A stretch of DNA of 64,000 bases, taken from positions 248,001 to 312,000 of the forward strand of contig NZ_JAJNCY010000005.1 in assembly GCF_021026335.1 (NCBI RefSeq), written 5' to 3'. Positions 17,439-26,028 of this stretch are shown here, in pieces. Under the pieces are notes generated by a model, which was given only the letters and a program-made list of their open reading frames with translations, was not told the DNA's origin and searched no databases. How positions within the stretch are numbered: the stretch's first letter is position 1; the number at the start of each line of letters is the position of its first letter. The stretch is from Rhizobium sp. C1 (GTDB taxonomy: Bacteria; Pseudomonadota; Alphaproteobacteria; Rhizobiales; Rhizobiaceae). The translations under genes and the position numbers were made by a program.

Positions 17439-18395
17439 TCACCCCGCCAGCAGCATCCGCGCCGCCTCTTCATCCGTAATCAGCCCGTTGATATGCCCGC
17501 CCTTCACAGCCGCCTTGATCGCCGCATGCTTGCGGACGCCGCGCGCCAGACCGATCACCGTGGAATTCTCGCGGCTCGGAATCGGCAGGCTCGCAACCCG
17601 CTGGTTGACGGGATGGTCGAGCAGCTTGCCGTCCGCCCCGAAGATCCAGCCACAGATCTCGCCCGCAGCCCCCGCCTTCAGGATACCCTCCATCTCGTCG
17701 GGCGTCAGAAAACCATCCAGCACCAGGGGTGCCTTCAGCGCCATTTCGCCGATCCCGATGAAGGTGACGTTAGAGCGCTCGGCGAGGCCGATGGCCGTTT
17801 CCATCAGCGGCTGGCGATGCATGAGGTCGCGCTCCTCCCGTGAGGAGACAATGACCGGCAGCGGCATCGGAAAATGCGGCGCCTTCACCGCGTCCGCCAT
17901 GGAGAAGATGACGTTGAAATAGGCCGCCGACCCGTCCGGGCTGATATTGCCGGTGAGCGACACGATCTTGTGCTGCGGGCATTCCATCGGCGGCAGCTGA
18001 TCGATGACGGCGCGCAGCGTTCGCCCGGTTCCCATGGCGATCACCAGAGGGTCAGCCTGCTTCAACCAGCGTTCCAGTTCGGCCGCGCCAGCCTCCGCCA
18101 CGCCAACCGGCAGGCCATCCGCACCCGGGTCTGTGGGCACGATCTCGACGCGTTTCAGACCAAAGCGATCTTTCAGCGCCTCTGCAAGCTCCATGCAGGC
18201 GGCAATCGGATGGTCGAGGCGAACCTTGATCAGCTTTTCGGCGACTGACAGCGAAATGAGACGCTGTGCGCTCTGGCGCGAAATGCTCATGATGGCGGCG
18301 ATTTCGTCCTGCGTGCGGCCCGCCACGTAATAGAGCCAGCCCGCCCGCGCCGCATCATCCAGCCGCGAATTGCTCTCGCTTCGTCTTGCCATCAT
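17439..18395 (-). CDS. smoC: SorC-family sugar-binding transcriptional regulator
   Basis: A 318-residue SorC/DeoR-type regulator. The helix-turn-helix lies at about residues 28-50 (TQDEIAAIMSISRQSAQRLI), followed by the large SorC effector domain with VIAMGTGRTLRAVIDQL and FIGIGEMALKAP. Such proteins bind phosphorylated or free sugars and control polyol operons. It lies 1.3 kb from smoE on the same strand, separated by toxin-antitoxin genes, and an operator suited to this family overlaps the smoE promoter. It is therefore probably SmoC, regulator of the smo operon. It sits 84 bp after the repC stop, which may be a historical junction. Confidence 0.85.
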   Translation of the reverse strand: MMARRSESNSRLDDAARAGWLYYVAGRTQDEIAAIMSISRQSAQRLISLSVAEKLIKVRLDHPIAACMELAEALKDRFGLKRVEIVPTDPGADGLPVGVAEAGAAELERWLKQADPLVIAMGTGRTLRAVIDQLPPMECPQHKIVSLTGNISPDGSAAYFNVIFSMADAVKAPHFPMPLPVIVSSREERDLMHRQPLMETAIGLAERSNVTFIGIGEMALKAPLVLDGFLTPDEMEGILKAGAAGEICGWIFGADGKLLDHPVNQRVASLPIPSRENSTVIGLARGVRKHAAIKAAVKGGHINGLITDEEAARMLLAG

Positions 18396-18479
18396 TCTCC
18401 GCCCGTTCTGCGCTGCAAGCTGCCAAGTTTCGTAAGTGCTGTCAAACGACCGGTGATACGAGGTCCATGGAAAGCCTCG

Positions 18480-19766
18480 TCAGACGGAGCCTGGGTGATC
18501 TCGGCCCTCCCGCTGGCGTTCCAGGGCCCGCATCATGGCCAGACCCGCAAATCTGCCGGTTCCGGTTTTCCGCGCCAGCGCCCGGAGATAGCTTCCCGGC
18601 GAACGGATATGCTCCGCCCGTTCCAGCATGGCCGCAATCGCAATCGCCGCCTGGGCTTCTCCCATGACCGCAGAAGCCGCATTCCAGGCTGTTGGCGAGA
18701 TCTTCAGCATAGTCCGTACCAGTGCGACCGCACCGAGGAAATCGCTCCAGTTGCGGATGCCGTTGCGGCTGTAATCGGCAATCTGCGGGCAAGCGTTCAG
18801 AATCCGGGGAAGAGACACGGTCTCCTGGCCTGACGTCTCCGTTTGTGTCCTGTGCTCAGCTCTTGCCTGCCCTGTGTCTTCAGTATCTTTAGCCGCATAA
18901 ACATCTTCCTTCCTCTCCAAAGCAGATTCATGAGTCTGATCTGATTCAGGATTCTGTATGTGGTGCTCAAATTGATGCACACAGGCGCTCATTTCGTTGC
19001 TTGAAACACATGATGAAAGCGCCTCGAGATAGGTCTTTTCGACATCCGCGCGCAGCCGGAGAAGCCTGTTTCTGCGTTCCGTCAGGTCAGCCAGGCAGGC
19101 ATGGCGGGCAACACGGCCCGAAAGCGCCTGAAGTCGCGCTTCAAATCCTTCCCAATCACCCGCCCGCTTCTCGTTGAGTGCTGCCTGCAGGAGCTTGGCG
19201 ATGTCGCGCAGATGCAGCGTCACCTCGCTGCGCAGCGCCTGCCGCCCCCGTTCTTCGGCGCGGACCGTCTCGGCCTCTGCTGCGATGGTTTCGGCCGTTA
19301 GCGCCAGTGGGGCGAGATCGAAGCCGAACATGTCCTGAGGTGCGCCATTGGCATCGCGTCGGCAGTAACGTTTGCCGTTTGGACTGTCGCGACGGAAAAT
19401 AAGGCCGGCGGCGACAAGGGCTGCGAGATGTCGGCGGATCGTTGCTGGTGACATGCCGCGCGTGCGTAGCGACAATTGCTGATTGGACGGGAAGACAATC
19501 AGCGGCTTCGAGCCGTCGAGCTGACGTTCGGGATGAAAGCTCAGCAAAGCTTCGAGAACGGCAATCGACCGGTCGGACAGGTCGTATGCAGCTTTTGCTT
19601 CCGTCAGATCGCGCAGGATCCGCCACTTGTCAGCGCTGGCGGCAGTGGTCGATGAGGCCTCTACCCGGCGCCGTGTCTGTTCCTTAAATACCTGATTACG
19701 CCGCAGAATTTGGCGCGCATCAATACTGCCGCCGCCAAATGGCGTCGTTGCAATTCCCTCATTCAT
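18480..19766 (-). CDS. repC: Replication initiator RepC
   Basis: A 428-residue RepC, the initiator essential for repABC replicons. The N-terminal half has the conserved block RRVEASSTTAASADKWRILR and a winged-helix region (RTRGMSPATIRRHLAALVAA). The C-terminal part has the replicative domain with YSRNGIRNWSDFLGAV and RSPGSYLRALARK. An unusually AT-rich, acidic linker at about residues 250-310 marks the probable origin inside the gene. A GAAGGAAGAGGG ribosome site lies six bases before the ATG, within a short hairpin. Expression should be held down by the antisense RNA in the repB-repC gap. The 428-residue length is normal for the family (about 400-440). Confidence 0.97.
   Translation of the reverse strand: MNEGIATTPFGGGSIDARQILRRNQVFKEQTRRRVEASSTTAASADKWRILRDLTEAKAAYDLSDRSIAVLEALLSFHPERQLDGSKPLIVFPSNQQLSLRTRGMSPATIRRHLAALVAAGLIFRRDSPNGKRYCRRDANGAPQDMFGFDLAPLALTAETIAAEAETVRAEERGRQALRSEVTLHLRDIAKLLQAALNEKRAGDWEGFEARLQALSGRVARHACLADLTERRNRLLRLRADVEKTYLEALSSCVSSNEMSACVHQFEHHIQNPESDQTHESALERKEDVYAAKDTEDTGQARAEHRTQTETSGQETVSLPRILNACPQIADYSRNGIRNWSDFLGAVALVRTMLKISPTAWNAASAVMGEAQAAIAIAAMLERAEHIRSPGSYLRALARKTGTGRFAGLAMMRALERQREGRDHPGSV
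18840..19010. other. oriV: Probable origin of replication within repC
   Basis: This stretch is clearly AT-richer than flanking repC and encodes the weakly conserved acidic linker. In repABC plasmids studied so far oriV maps to an AT-rich region inside repC. No iterons are obvious. Location is by analogy and base composition only. Confidence 0.45.
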
Positions 19767-19772
19767 GGTCGC

Positions 19773-19789
19773 CCTCTTCCTTCAAGAGG
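19773..19789 (-). promoter_or_regulatory. Hairpin over the repC ribosome-binding site
   Basis: On the minus strand CCTCTT-GAAGG-AAGAGG folds into a 6-bp hairpin that holds the GAAGGAAGAGG ribosome site of repC. This could be the structure that shuts off repC translation when the antisense RNA is bound. Confidence 0.4.
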
Positions 19790-19900
19790 CAAGATGGCGC
19801 CCTTAACGGCACTTTCTTTCGGGCATACTCCACCGCCGCGCATTTTCAGTGCACGTGAGGTCTATTTCTAACCTATTGAAAATAGGCATATTTCATCATC

Positions 19901-19924
19901 TCTGCGCAAAAAGCTTTGCGCAGA
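19901..19924. repeat. 24-bp perfect palindrome in the repB-repC gap
   Basis: TCTGCGCAAA-AAGC-TTTGCGCAGA, a 10-bp stem with a 4-nt loop, lies just before the antisense RNA promoter. It could be part of the repC leader structure or a protein-binding site. Confidence 0.6.
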
Positions 19925-19960
19925 CTCTTGACTTTGCCCGTTGGAAGTGATTCTCTTGAA

Positions 19961-20012
19961 CTGCTAGATAGAAGAGGGCTTCCGGGATGGTGACGTTTCG
20001 GGGGCCTTTTTT
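19961..20012 (+). ncRNA. Counter-transcribed RNA controlling repC (ctRNA, incA/alpha)
   Basis: The 324-bp repB-repC gap has no gene, but on the strand opposite to repABC it has TTGACT (19928-19933), a weak -10 such as GATTCT (19949-19954), and an intrinsic terminator: GGCTTCCG (19977-19984) pairs with CGGGGGCC (19999-20006), 14-nt loop, then TTTTTT (20007-20012). This fits the 50-60 nt antisense RNAs of repABC replicons, which cause early termination or block translation of repC and set copy number and incompatibility. The 3' end is well supported; the 5' end is approximate. Confidence 0.75.
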
Positions 20013-20090
20013 CTTGCTCGCTTTGCTCCTGTTGCTCGTTTCAGAAGGCCGGGAGCGGGCTTATCAAGCCGCTTCCCCCAGCCGTGATTC

Positions 20091-21173
20091 CTATTTTTCC
20101 GCCTTCGCCTCTTGCTGATGGACGTTCCACGCCTCCTCGATCAGCGACGTGACAGTGGCGAGAAATGCGTCGGGGACCGGCGCGGTAAATTCGATTCGCG
20201 GCTTCCCGCCGCCTGCATAGACCTTGCCGAAAGCCTTGCCGTCGCGGCCCGACAGCGGCTCGCCACGGTCCGGCTTGGGCTTCTGCTTGCGGGACAGACG
20301 GTCGAACAGCATCTGAAAGCGCCGATTCGTTTCGGCCGCACGGAAACGCTGTGAGCCGGCTTCGTCGCTGGCGATCTCCTCGGCCGCCGGGCGGGCGGTG
20401 AAAATCGCGCCGAGCGCCATCCAGCGCTCGCGGCCCACCTTGGGAGCCGGTCCGATATCGCGGGCGATGTGGAGCGGAATACTGTCGGCGACCTGAAGCA
20501 GCCGCGACACCTCGCTCTTCTGCACACCGAGCGCATCTTCCACAACCTTGCGGACGAAACCACGCTGGACGAGCGCCTGAGCGAAGAAGGCGCGCTCGAT
20601 AAAGGTGAGGTCGCGCCGTTCGGCATTTTCCTTGCCCTGCGCCAGCACCAGTTCGTCATCCGTTAGCGGGCGAACGATCGCCTTGACCTTGCGGTTGAGA
20701 CTGCGCACGGCGGCCAGTCGCCGATGGCCGTAAGCCGTCTGGAAATGGCCGAGCTTGTCGGGGTGCGGGCGCACCAGGATCGGCACCTGCTGCCCGCTCT
20801 CGCGAATGCTGTCGACCAGGCCCATGAACTCGCCATCCGTCTCGCCGCGGGCGAAGCGGTCCTCGACGAAGGAGGAAGACACGAGCGCACAATCGAGTTC
20901 GACGATACGTTCGCCCTCTTCGAAGGCCTGACGGAGATTGCGGGCTTCCTCCGCCTCGCGGGCGAGCGAGCCGAGTGAAAGCCCCATGGCGCGCACGGCA
21001 CCCGAAGCGGCGCGCTGCGGCTCGCCGGGACGGGGCGAGGCGACGGCAGGGCCTGCTTCCGGTGGCGTCGGTTCGGCGGATTTGACTTCAGGCGCAACAG
21101 GCCCGCCCGGTCTCCCGGTGAACAAGGCCTTCAATTCGTCGCGTCGCTTGCCGCTGGACATCGGTGTCTTCAC
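20091..21173 (-). CDS. repB: Partition protein RepB (ParB family)
   Basis: A 360-residue ParB-type centromere-binding protein. It has the ParB/CTPase block LVRPHPDKLGHFQTAYGHRR, the ENAERRDLTFIERA motif, and a helix-turn-helix after it (VVEDALGVQKSEVSRLLQVA). The first ~60 residues are a flexible proline-rich region. It binds parS, probably the two GTTGACAGCTGTCAAC sites at 22671 and 26013, and with RepA segregates the replicon. It is also a co-repressor of the repABC promoter. RepB follows repA by 14 bp. Length is slightly above the usual 330-350. Confidence 0.97.
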   Translation of the reverse strand: MKTPMSSGKRRDELKALFTGRPGGPVAPEVKSAEPTPPEAGPAVASPRPGEPQRAASGAVRAMGLSLGSLAREAEEARNLRQAFEEGERIVELDCALVSSSFVEDRFARGETDGEFMGLVDSIRESGQQVPILVRPHPDKLGHFQTAYGHRRLAAVRSLNRKVKAIVRPLTDDELVLAQGKENAERRDLTFIERAFFAQALVQRGFVRKVVEDALGVQKSEVSRLLQVADSIPLHIARDIGPAPKVGRERWMALGAIFTARPAAEEIASDEAGSQRFRAAETNRRFQMLFDRLSRKQKPKPDRGEPLSGRDGKAFGKVYAGGGKPRIEFTAPVPDAFLATVTSLIEEAWNVHQQEAKAEK

Positions 21174-21187
21174 TTCATCTCAACTCG

Positions 21188-22432
21188 TCAGGCACGGCCC
21201 CAGGCCGCATGGATCAATTGTTCGATTTCGGCATTCACCGCATTCAGGCTTTCCAGCGCCCGGTCATAGGTCGAGCGGGTGAAATTCTCGCGTCCGACCT
21301 CATAAAGCGTCTGCTTGGTAAGACCGGCATCCGAAATGGCTGTCGACTTCACCATCGGCGCGGTCAGGACGCGGTCGCCGAAGAGCGAACGCATGAAGCC
21401 GGCGATCTGCGTCTGCGGCCCGTCATTCGGCTCGTATCGGGTGACGAGATAGCGCAGAAAGTCGAAATTCAGCGTACCGCCCGCCTCGCGCACGACGGAA
21501 AGCAGGTCAGATGTCATAAACAGGAACTGGCTCATCGAGGCGACATCGAGCATCTGTGGATGTACGGTCACGATCACCGAGGTCGAGGCGCAAAGGGCGG
21601 AAAGCGTCAGGTAGCCGAGCTGCGGCGGGCAATCGAGGACCACCACGTCATACTCGTCCGCGACCGTCTGCAGCGCTTCCTGCACACGGGCAAAGAACAA
21701 GGCCTGCGAATGTTCGCCGGCTTTGCGATTGGCCAGGACCTGCGGCGTGACATGCTCGAATTCCTGAAGCTCCAGATTACCCGGCACAAGATCCAGCCCG
21801 GCAAAATAGGTCTTGCGGATAACCTCTCTCAGGGGGCGTCGCTCGGCGTCATAGCGGATCGCGCCGAAAAGCGTGTCATTGCCGTTCAGATCCAGCTCCG
21901 GCTGATATCCGAAAAGGGCCGAAAGCGAGGCCTGTGGGTCGAGGTCGATCGCCAGCACCCGGTGACCGGTCATCGCGAGATATTGCGCCAGATGCACAGC
22001 CGACGTCGTCTTGCCCGAGCCGCCCTTGAAGTTGGTGACCGAAATGACCTGCAGATGCTCGCCCCGTTCGGGGTCGCGCCATTTCAGATAGCTGCGCGCC
22101 TTCTGCGCATTGCCCTTTGCCAGGGCCTGTTCGGCCAGATGCTGGCGCAGCGCATGGATGTCGGCAAGGGAATAGAGGCGCCGGCCCGCTACGCCGGTCG
22201 AGGGCTGAGGTCCCTCGCCCGCCAGCGACAATTGTCTCAGATAGCCGTCCGAAACGCCGATTATCCTGGCGGCTTCGCCGGAGGTGAAGCCGCGCAGCAC
22301 CTTCTGGGCTGCCGGCGGGAACAGCCGTTCGCGCATCGCCTTCAGCTGATCGGAAAGCGCAGCGGCGTCCGCGGCGATGGTCTCATCGGCGGGGGGAAGC
22401 GATCGTGTTCTTGCGGTCGCGGGGTTCGTCAC
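21188..22432 (-). CDS. repA: Partition ATPase RepA (ParA family)
   Basis: A 414-residue ParA-like ATPase. An N-terminal winged-helix/MerR-like DNA-binding region (FTSGEAARIIGVSDGYLRQL, about residues 49-68) precedes the deviant Walker A VTNFKGGSGKTTSAVHLAQ, switch regions LAIDLDPQAS and VVLDCPPQLG. It moves RepB-parS complexes and represses the repABC operon. It is the first gene of the operon. Upstream, 22433-22670 has a TATAAT-like sequence (minus strand, 22538-22543) without a strong -35. Confidence 0.97.
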   Translation of the reverse strand: MTNPATARTRSLPPADETIAADAAALSDQLKAMRERLFPPAAQKVLRGFTSGEAARIIGVSDGYLRQLSLAGEGPQPSTGVAGRRLYSLADIHALRQHLAEQALAKGNAQKARSYLKWRDPERGEHLQVISVTNFKGGSGKTTSAVHLAQYLAMTGHRVLAIDLDPQASLSALFGYQPELDLNGNDTLFGAIRYDAERRPLREVIRKTYFAGLDLVPGNLELQEFEHVTPQVLANRKAGEHSQALFFARVQEALQTVADEYDVVVLDCPPQLGYLTLSALCASTSVIVTVHPQMLDVASMSQFLFMTSDLLSVVREAGGTLNFDFLRYLVTRYEPNDGPQTQIAGFMRSLFGDRVLTAPMVKSTAISDAGLTKQTLYEVGRENFTRSTYDRALESLNAVNAEIEQLIHAAWGRA

Positions 22433-22670
22433 GCGTCATCTGCCTTGTTGCGCGCGAGGCTCACTGACGCTTCATAAAAGCGATACGAAGGTGCCTTACC
22501 TTTTACATCGCCAGTCGTCAGTTACGCTTCAACGCGGATTATATTCAACTTGGCGTAAAAGTGAGATGAAAGGCGAGTCGCGTCAAGCTTTAATTGCGCG
22601 CGCTTTCCCTTTGTTGTGACTCATGATTTGGCCCGGATCGGCCGCCGTCGAAAGCTCCGGCGCGCGATGC

Positions 22671-22686
22671 GTTGACAGCTGTCAAC
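22671..22686. other. parS: parS centromere site 1
   Basis: GTTGACAGCTGTCAAC is a perfect 16-bp palindrome that fits the GTTNNNNGCNNNNAAC pattern of repABC parS sites. It lies between repA and the RES toxin gene, 239 bp upstream of repA, outside any gene. An identical copy is at 26013-26028. Confidence 0.85.
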
Positions 22687-22699
22687 AGCCGCCGCGGAT

Positions 22700-23401
22700 T
22701 CAGCCGCGCTCGATCCTGAAAACCACGTCGCGATCCTGCTCGCATACATAGTCGATCGCCTGCCCGTTCCAGTGCAGATCATAGATTCGGCCGTGAACGG
22801 GATTGGCGGCGAGATCGGGATAGAAGAGCGCCACGCATTCGCCGCCCGGCCAGCGCGTGCTGGGATAGACGATCCCGTGCGCGCCCGACGCATGCAGGGG
22901 TTCGGCGACCCCTTGCGCGCTTGCATAGTTCTCGCTGTGCAGCCAGGCCGAAAACTCGGGGTCACGGATATCATGCAGGTCGGCGCTGACGGAAAGGATG
23001 ATTTCCTGGCAGGACGAGACCCAGCCGGCCCCCTCGCCCGTTGCCCTGAGAAAGCGCTCATGGTGATGAATGGTCTGCATGAGAGCAGCTTCCAGCGAAT
23101 TGGCGGCATAGAGCACGCCATAGCGGCCGGTCGAAAACCGGCTCGGCAGGTCGTAGCTGACATGGGTAAACGGACCCATGAGCACACCGGTCTCATCTTC
23201 GACGCGATGCGCTTCCGCCACCAGTTCGATATTGCCGACCGATTCCGAAAGCCGGGCGTCTGTCTTTCTCTCGGCGGAGGCCAAAAGCGCCCAGTCGTCC
23301 GGACGCGCAATGTCGTCGAAAATGTTGACGCTGGACGTGGCCACGCGAATGAAGCGGCGCGCTTCCGGCCATTCGACGCGGGTGACGGACGGAAGCTTCA
23401 C
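22700..23401 (-). CDS. RES-domain toxin
   Basis: A 233-residue RES-family toxin. I chose GTG 23401, which overlaps the antitoxin stop (GTGA); an open frame upstream to 23521 would only add a tail antisense to nothing known. The RES fold conserved Arg-Glu pair is seen as FIRVATSS and GRYGVLYAANSLEAALMQ. RES toxins resemble ADP-ribosyltransferases and degrade NAD+. The C-terminal part (GIVYPSTRWPGGECVALFYP) has the RES-typical S-x-R-x5-C-x-A motif. It is co-encoded with the Xre/MbcA/ParS antitoxin and lies next to parS and repA, a position suited to replicon addiction. Confidence 0.88.
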   Translation of the reverse strand: MKLPSVTRVEWPEARRFIRVATSSVNIFDDIARPDDWALLASAERKTDARLSESVGNIELVAEAHRVEDETGVLMGPFTHVSYDLPSRFSTGRYGVLYAANSLEAALMQTIHHHERFLRATGEGAGWVSSCQEIILSVSADLHDIRDPEFSAWLHSENYASAQGVAEPLHASGAHGIVYPSTRWPGGECVALFYPDLAANPVHGRIYDLHWNGQAIDYVCEQDRDVVFRIERG

Positions 23402-23811
23402 CAGCCGCCCCGCCCGGAATCGAGAAAGCGGCGAATGCGCATGATGTCTGTCAGTTCGCCGTTCAGCATGATGTCGAGCGCGGATTTGCCGCCGAAGACG
23501 GAATTGCTCTTCGAGATCCACTCATAGGTCCGTTCTGGATCGCGGAAGATCATGCGCAGAGCCTTGTGAATGCCCATGAGGTTTGAGAGCCGCGCCTTGC
23601 CGTCGCGCGACAGGCGCCCCATTTCGCCCGCCTTCCAGCGGCGATAGGTCCTCACCGGCATGTCGACAAGGATCGAGGACTGCTCGTCAGTCAGCGACCA
23701 GCTCTTGAAGAGCGCGACGGCGGCACGGAACATGGCTTCGCCTTCCTCGTCGGTGACCGGCGAGGCGACATATTCACGCGCAAGCGTTTCGAGCGGCTGC
23801 AAAGAGACCAT
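23398..23811 (-). CDS. Xre/MbcA/ParS-type antitoxin (DUF2384)
   Basis: A 137-residue antitoxin. A helix-turn-helix-like region (SLTDEQSSILVDMPVRTYRRWKAG, about residues 39-62) is followed by the toxin-binding DUF2384 domain, ending in DIMRIRRFLDSGRGGW with the LDSGRGGW-type tail seen in many antitoxins of RES systems. The tail occupies the NAD-binding pocket of RES toxins. A short inverted repeat TGCCA-TG-TGGCA at 23862-23873 lies upstream and may be its operator. Start at ATG 23811. Confidence 0.88.
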   Translation of the reverse strand: MVSLQPLETLAREYVASPVTDEEGEAMFRAAVALFKSWSLTDEQSSILVDMPVRTYRRWKAGEMGRLSRDGKARLSNLMGIHKALRMIFRDPERTYEWISKSNSVFGGKSALDIMLNGELTDIMRIRRFLDSGRGGW

Positions 23812-23982
23812 GCATCATCCTTTGAGGAAGCGTCCTTTTTGCCGGAAAATAGGAGGTTGGATGCCATGTGGCAAGTGTGAACAGTCGCGATCCGAAAACC
23901 TGTCGCGGAACCGTGCGGTTTCGTTGACCGTTGGTGAACACGTGTTAAAAAGCGGCGCAGACTTTTGAAGGAGACTTCGGAC

Positions 23983-25407
23983 ATGAGCTTGAAATTCGGA
24001 ACAAGTGGCCTCCGGGGCCTCTCGGTGGACCTGAAGGGCGAGCCGTCCTTCGTCTACGCCAGGGCCTTTGCGCTTTATCTGTTCAACTCAGGCCTCGCAA
24101 AGCAGGGCGACAAGGTGCTGGTGGCGCGCGATTTTCGCGACTCAAGCCCGGAAGTTGCCGCCAATTGCATGGGGGCGCTGAAGCAGGCCGGTCTCGAGCC
24201 CGTCGATTGCGGAACCATCCCGACCCCGGCGCTGGCCCATTTCGGTCTGAAGCTCAACGCAGCCTCGCTCATGATCACCGGTTCGCATATTCCGGCCGAC
24301 CGCAACGGTATCAAATTCTATCGTCCGGACGGCGAGATCGGAAAGACGGATGAGGCGGCGATTGGCGCCGCGGCGGAGCTCGTGCGCGCCGACCGCGGGA
24401 CGTTGAAATTCCTGCCCGGCGACGGTGAGGATCGCGGCGCGGAAGCCGCCGATCTGTTTCTCGCCCGCAACAAGGCGCTTTTGAAAGCAGGCGCGCTCAA
24501 GGGCTTGAAGATCGGCGTCTACCAGCATTCTACAGTCGCCCGCGACATGTTCGTGGACGTGATCACCCATTACGGCGCGGAGGTCACGCCGCTTGGCCGC
24601 TCCGAAACTTTCATTCCCGTGGATACGGAAGCCGTTTCGCCGGAAAGCATCAGGCTCATGCAGAACTGGGCGCGCGAGCACGGCCTGGATGCCATCGTTT
24701 CGGCTGATGGCGACGGCGACCGGCCCCTGGTGACGGATGAAACCGGGACACCGCTGCGCGGCGACCTGCTGGGCCTGATCGCCGCGCTCTTTCTCGGCGC
24801 GGATACGGTTGTCACGCCGGTTACATCCAATTCTGGCATCGAGACGGCGGGTGATTATCGCGTGGAGCGGACACGCGTCGGTTCGCCTTTCGTCATTGCC
24901 GGCATGGACGAGGCGCGGGCCGGCGGCGCGGCGGCCGTTGTCGGCTTCGAGGCCAATGGCGGCACCCTGACGGGCAGCGATTTTGTGGTGAACGGCACAA
25001 CATTTACCGCTTTGCCGACGCGCGATTGTTTCCTACCGGTCCTGGCGGTCCTTTCCCGCGCGGCTGACCAGAAGGTTGCGCTGTCGAAGCTTGCGAAGGA
25101 TTTTGCGCTTCCGGTGGCAGCGGCCGACCGGCTGGAGAATTTCGCCACCGAGCGCAGCGCGGCCCTGATGGCCTATCTGCGCGGCTCGGCGCAAAATCTC
25201 GACCGTTTCCTGACGCCGATCGGCGAGGCGGCCGAGACGAGCGATATCGATGGCTTGCGCGTGACGCTGAAGGACGGCCGGATCATCCATTTCCGCCCCT
25301 CCGGCAATGCCCCCGAAATGCGCTGTTATGTCGAGGCTAAAACGGAAGAGGCGGCGGCCGAGTTGCTGGAAGCCGGCCTGAACGAGATCCGGAATTTCAA
25401 GGCCTGA
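23983..25407 (+). CDS. Phosphomannomutase / phosphoglucomutase family enzyme
   Basis: A 474-residue alpha-D-phosphohexomutase. The active-site serine loop is TGSHIPADRNGIKFY, the metal-binding loop DGDGDRP, the sugar-binding loop GFEANGG, and the C-terminal phosphate-binding loop RPSGNAPEMRCY. It interconverts hexose 1- and 6-phosphates; phosphomannomutase is the usual assignment for this rhizobial branch, needed for GDP-mannose and surface polysaccharides. Start is ATG 23983, after GAAGGAGAC. It stands alone, divergent from the RES/Xre pair. Confidence 0.85.
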   Translation: MSLKFGTSGLRGLSVDLKGEPSFVYARAFALYLFNSGLAKQGDKVLVARDFRDSSPEVAANCMGALKQAGLEPVDCGTIPTPALAHFGLKLNAASLMITGSHIPADRNGIKFYRPDGEIGKTDEAAIGAAAELVRADRGTLKFLPGDGEDRGAEAADLFLARNKALLKAGALKGLKIGVYQHSTVARDMFVDVITHYGAEVTPLGRSETFIPVDTEAVSPESIRLMQNWAREHGLDAIVSADGDGDRPLVTDETGTPLRGDLLGLIAALFLGADTVVTPVTSNSGIETAGDYRVERTRVGSPFVIAGMDEARAGGAAAVVGFEANGGTLTGSDFVVNGTTFTALPTRDCFLPVLAVLSRAADQKVALSKLAKDFALPVAAADRLENFATERSAALMAYLRGSAQNLDRFLTPIGEAAETSDIDGLRVTLKDGRIIHFRPSGNAPEMRCYVEAKTEEAAAELLEAGLNEIRNFKA

Positions 25408-25462
25408 GCGATCGGCCGTCTTGGGCGGCCGTTGCAGTGTTTTGAGAGGTTTGAAGGCGGGC

Positions 25463-25924
25463 TTAGCGGCCCGCCTTTTCCTTTGACGCCGTGACTTTCT
25501 CCACCACGCTGCGCAGGCCCAGCTGATAGCCAAACGTGCCGCAGCCGGCGATCACGCCATCGGCGCGCAACGACACATAGGAATGATGGCGGAAGCTCTC
25601 GCGCTTGTGGACGTTGGAAATATGAACCTCCACGACGATGCCTTCGAAAGTATTCAGTGCGTCGAGAATTGCGACCGAGGTGTGGGTGAAAGCGGCGGGG
25701 TTGATGACGATGCCAACCGCCTTTTCGCGCGCCTCATGAATCCAGTTGATGATCTCATGTTCGGCATTGGACTGGTGGAAGCGGATATCATAGCCGAGGT
25801 CCCCGCCAAGACGACGGCAATCGGCTTCGACGTCGGCAAGCGTCTCATGTCCGTAGATGTGCGGCTGGCGCTTCCCAAGCAGGTTGAGGTTCGGGCCGTT
25901 GAGGACAAAGATCGTATCCGGCAT
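25463..25924 (-). CDS. aroQ: Type II 3-dehydroquinate dehydratase
   Basis: A 153-residue type II dehydroquinase. [20 protein letters not shown] contains the catalytic arginine/tyrosine loop, [16 protein letters not shown] and [18 protein letters not shown] the catalytic histidine and substrate ligands. It dehydrates 3-dehydroquinate in the shikimate pathway or in quinate catabolism. Start at ATG 25924 is supported by AGGAG; open sequence further upstream lacks family similarity. It stands alone just after parS site 2, converging with the mutase. Confidence 0.93.
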   Translation of the reverse strand: MPDTIFVLNGPNLNLLGKRQPHIYGHETLADVEADCRRLGGDLGYDIRFHQSNAEHEIINWIHEAREKAVGIVINPAAFTHTSVAILDALNTFEGIVVEVHISNVHKRESFRHHSYVSLRADGVIAGCGTFGYQLGLRSVVEKVTASKEKAGR

Positions 25925-26012
25925 GGTCAGTGCTCCTGGGCGCTGGAATTGGTTTTGAGACTGCTTAGCCGCTCGCGCGCGCATTTTCAAATCCATGCTG
26001 GCGCGGCTTCGA

Positions 26013-26028
26013 GTTGACAGCTGTCAAC
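26013..26028. other. parS: parS centromere site 2
   Basis: A second identical GTTGACAGCTGTCAAC, in the short gap between aroQ and the MBL hydrolase, 3.3 kb from site 1. It ends 5 bp inside the MBL gene's stop-proximal region. Two exact copies near repABC make a centromere role likely. Confidence 0.82.

Noticed and set aside
18396-18479. A parS site downstream of repC, as in some repABC plasmids
   Set aside because: No GTTNNNNGCNNNNAAC match was seen in this gap.
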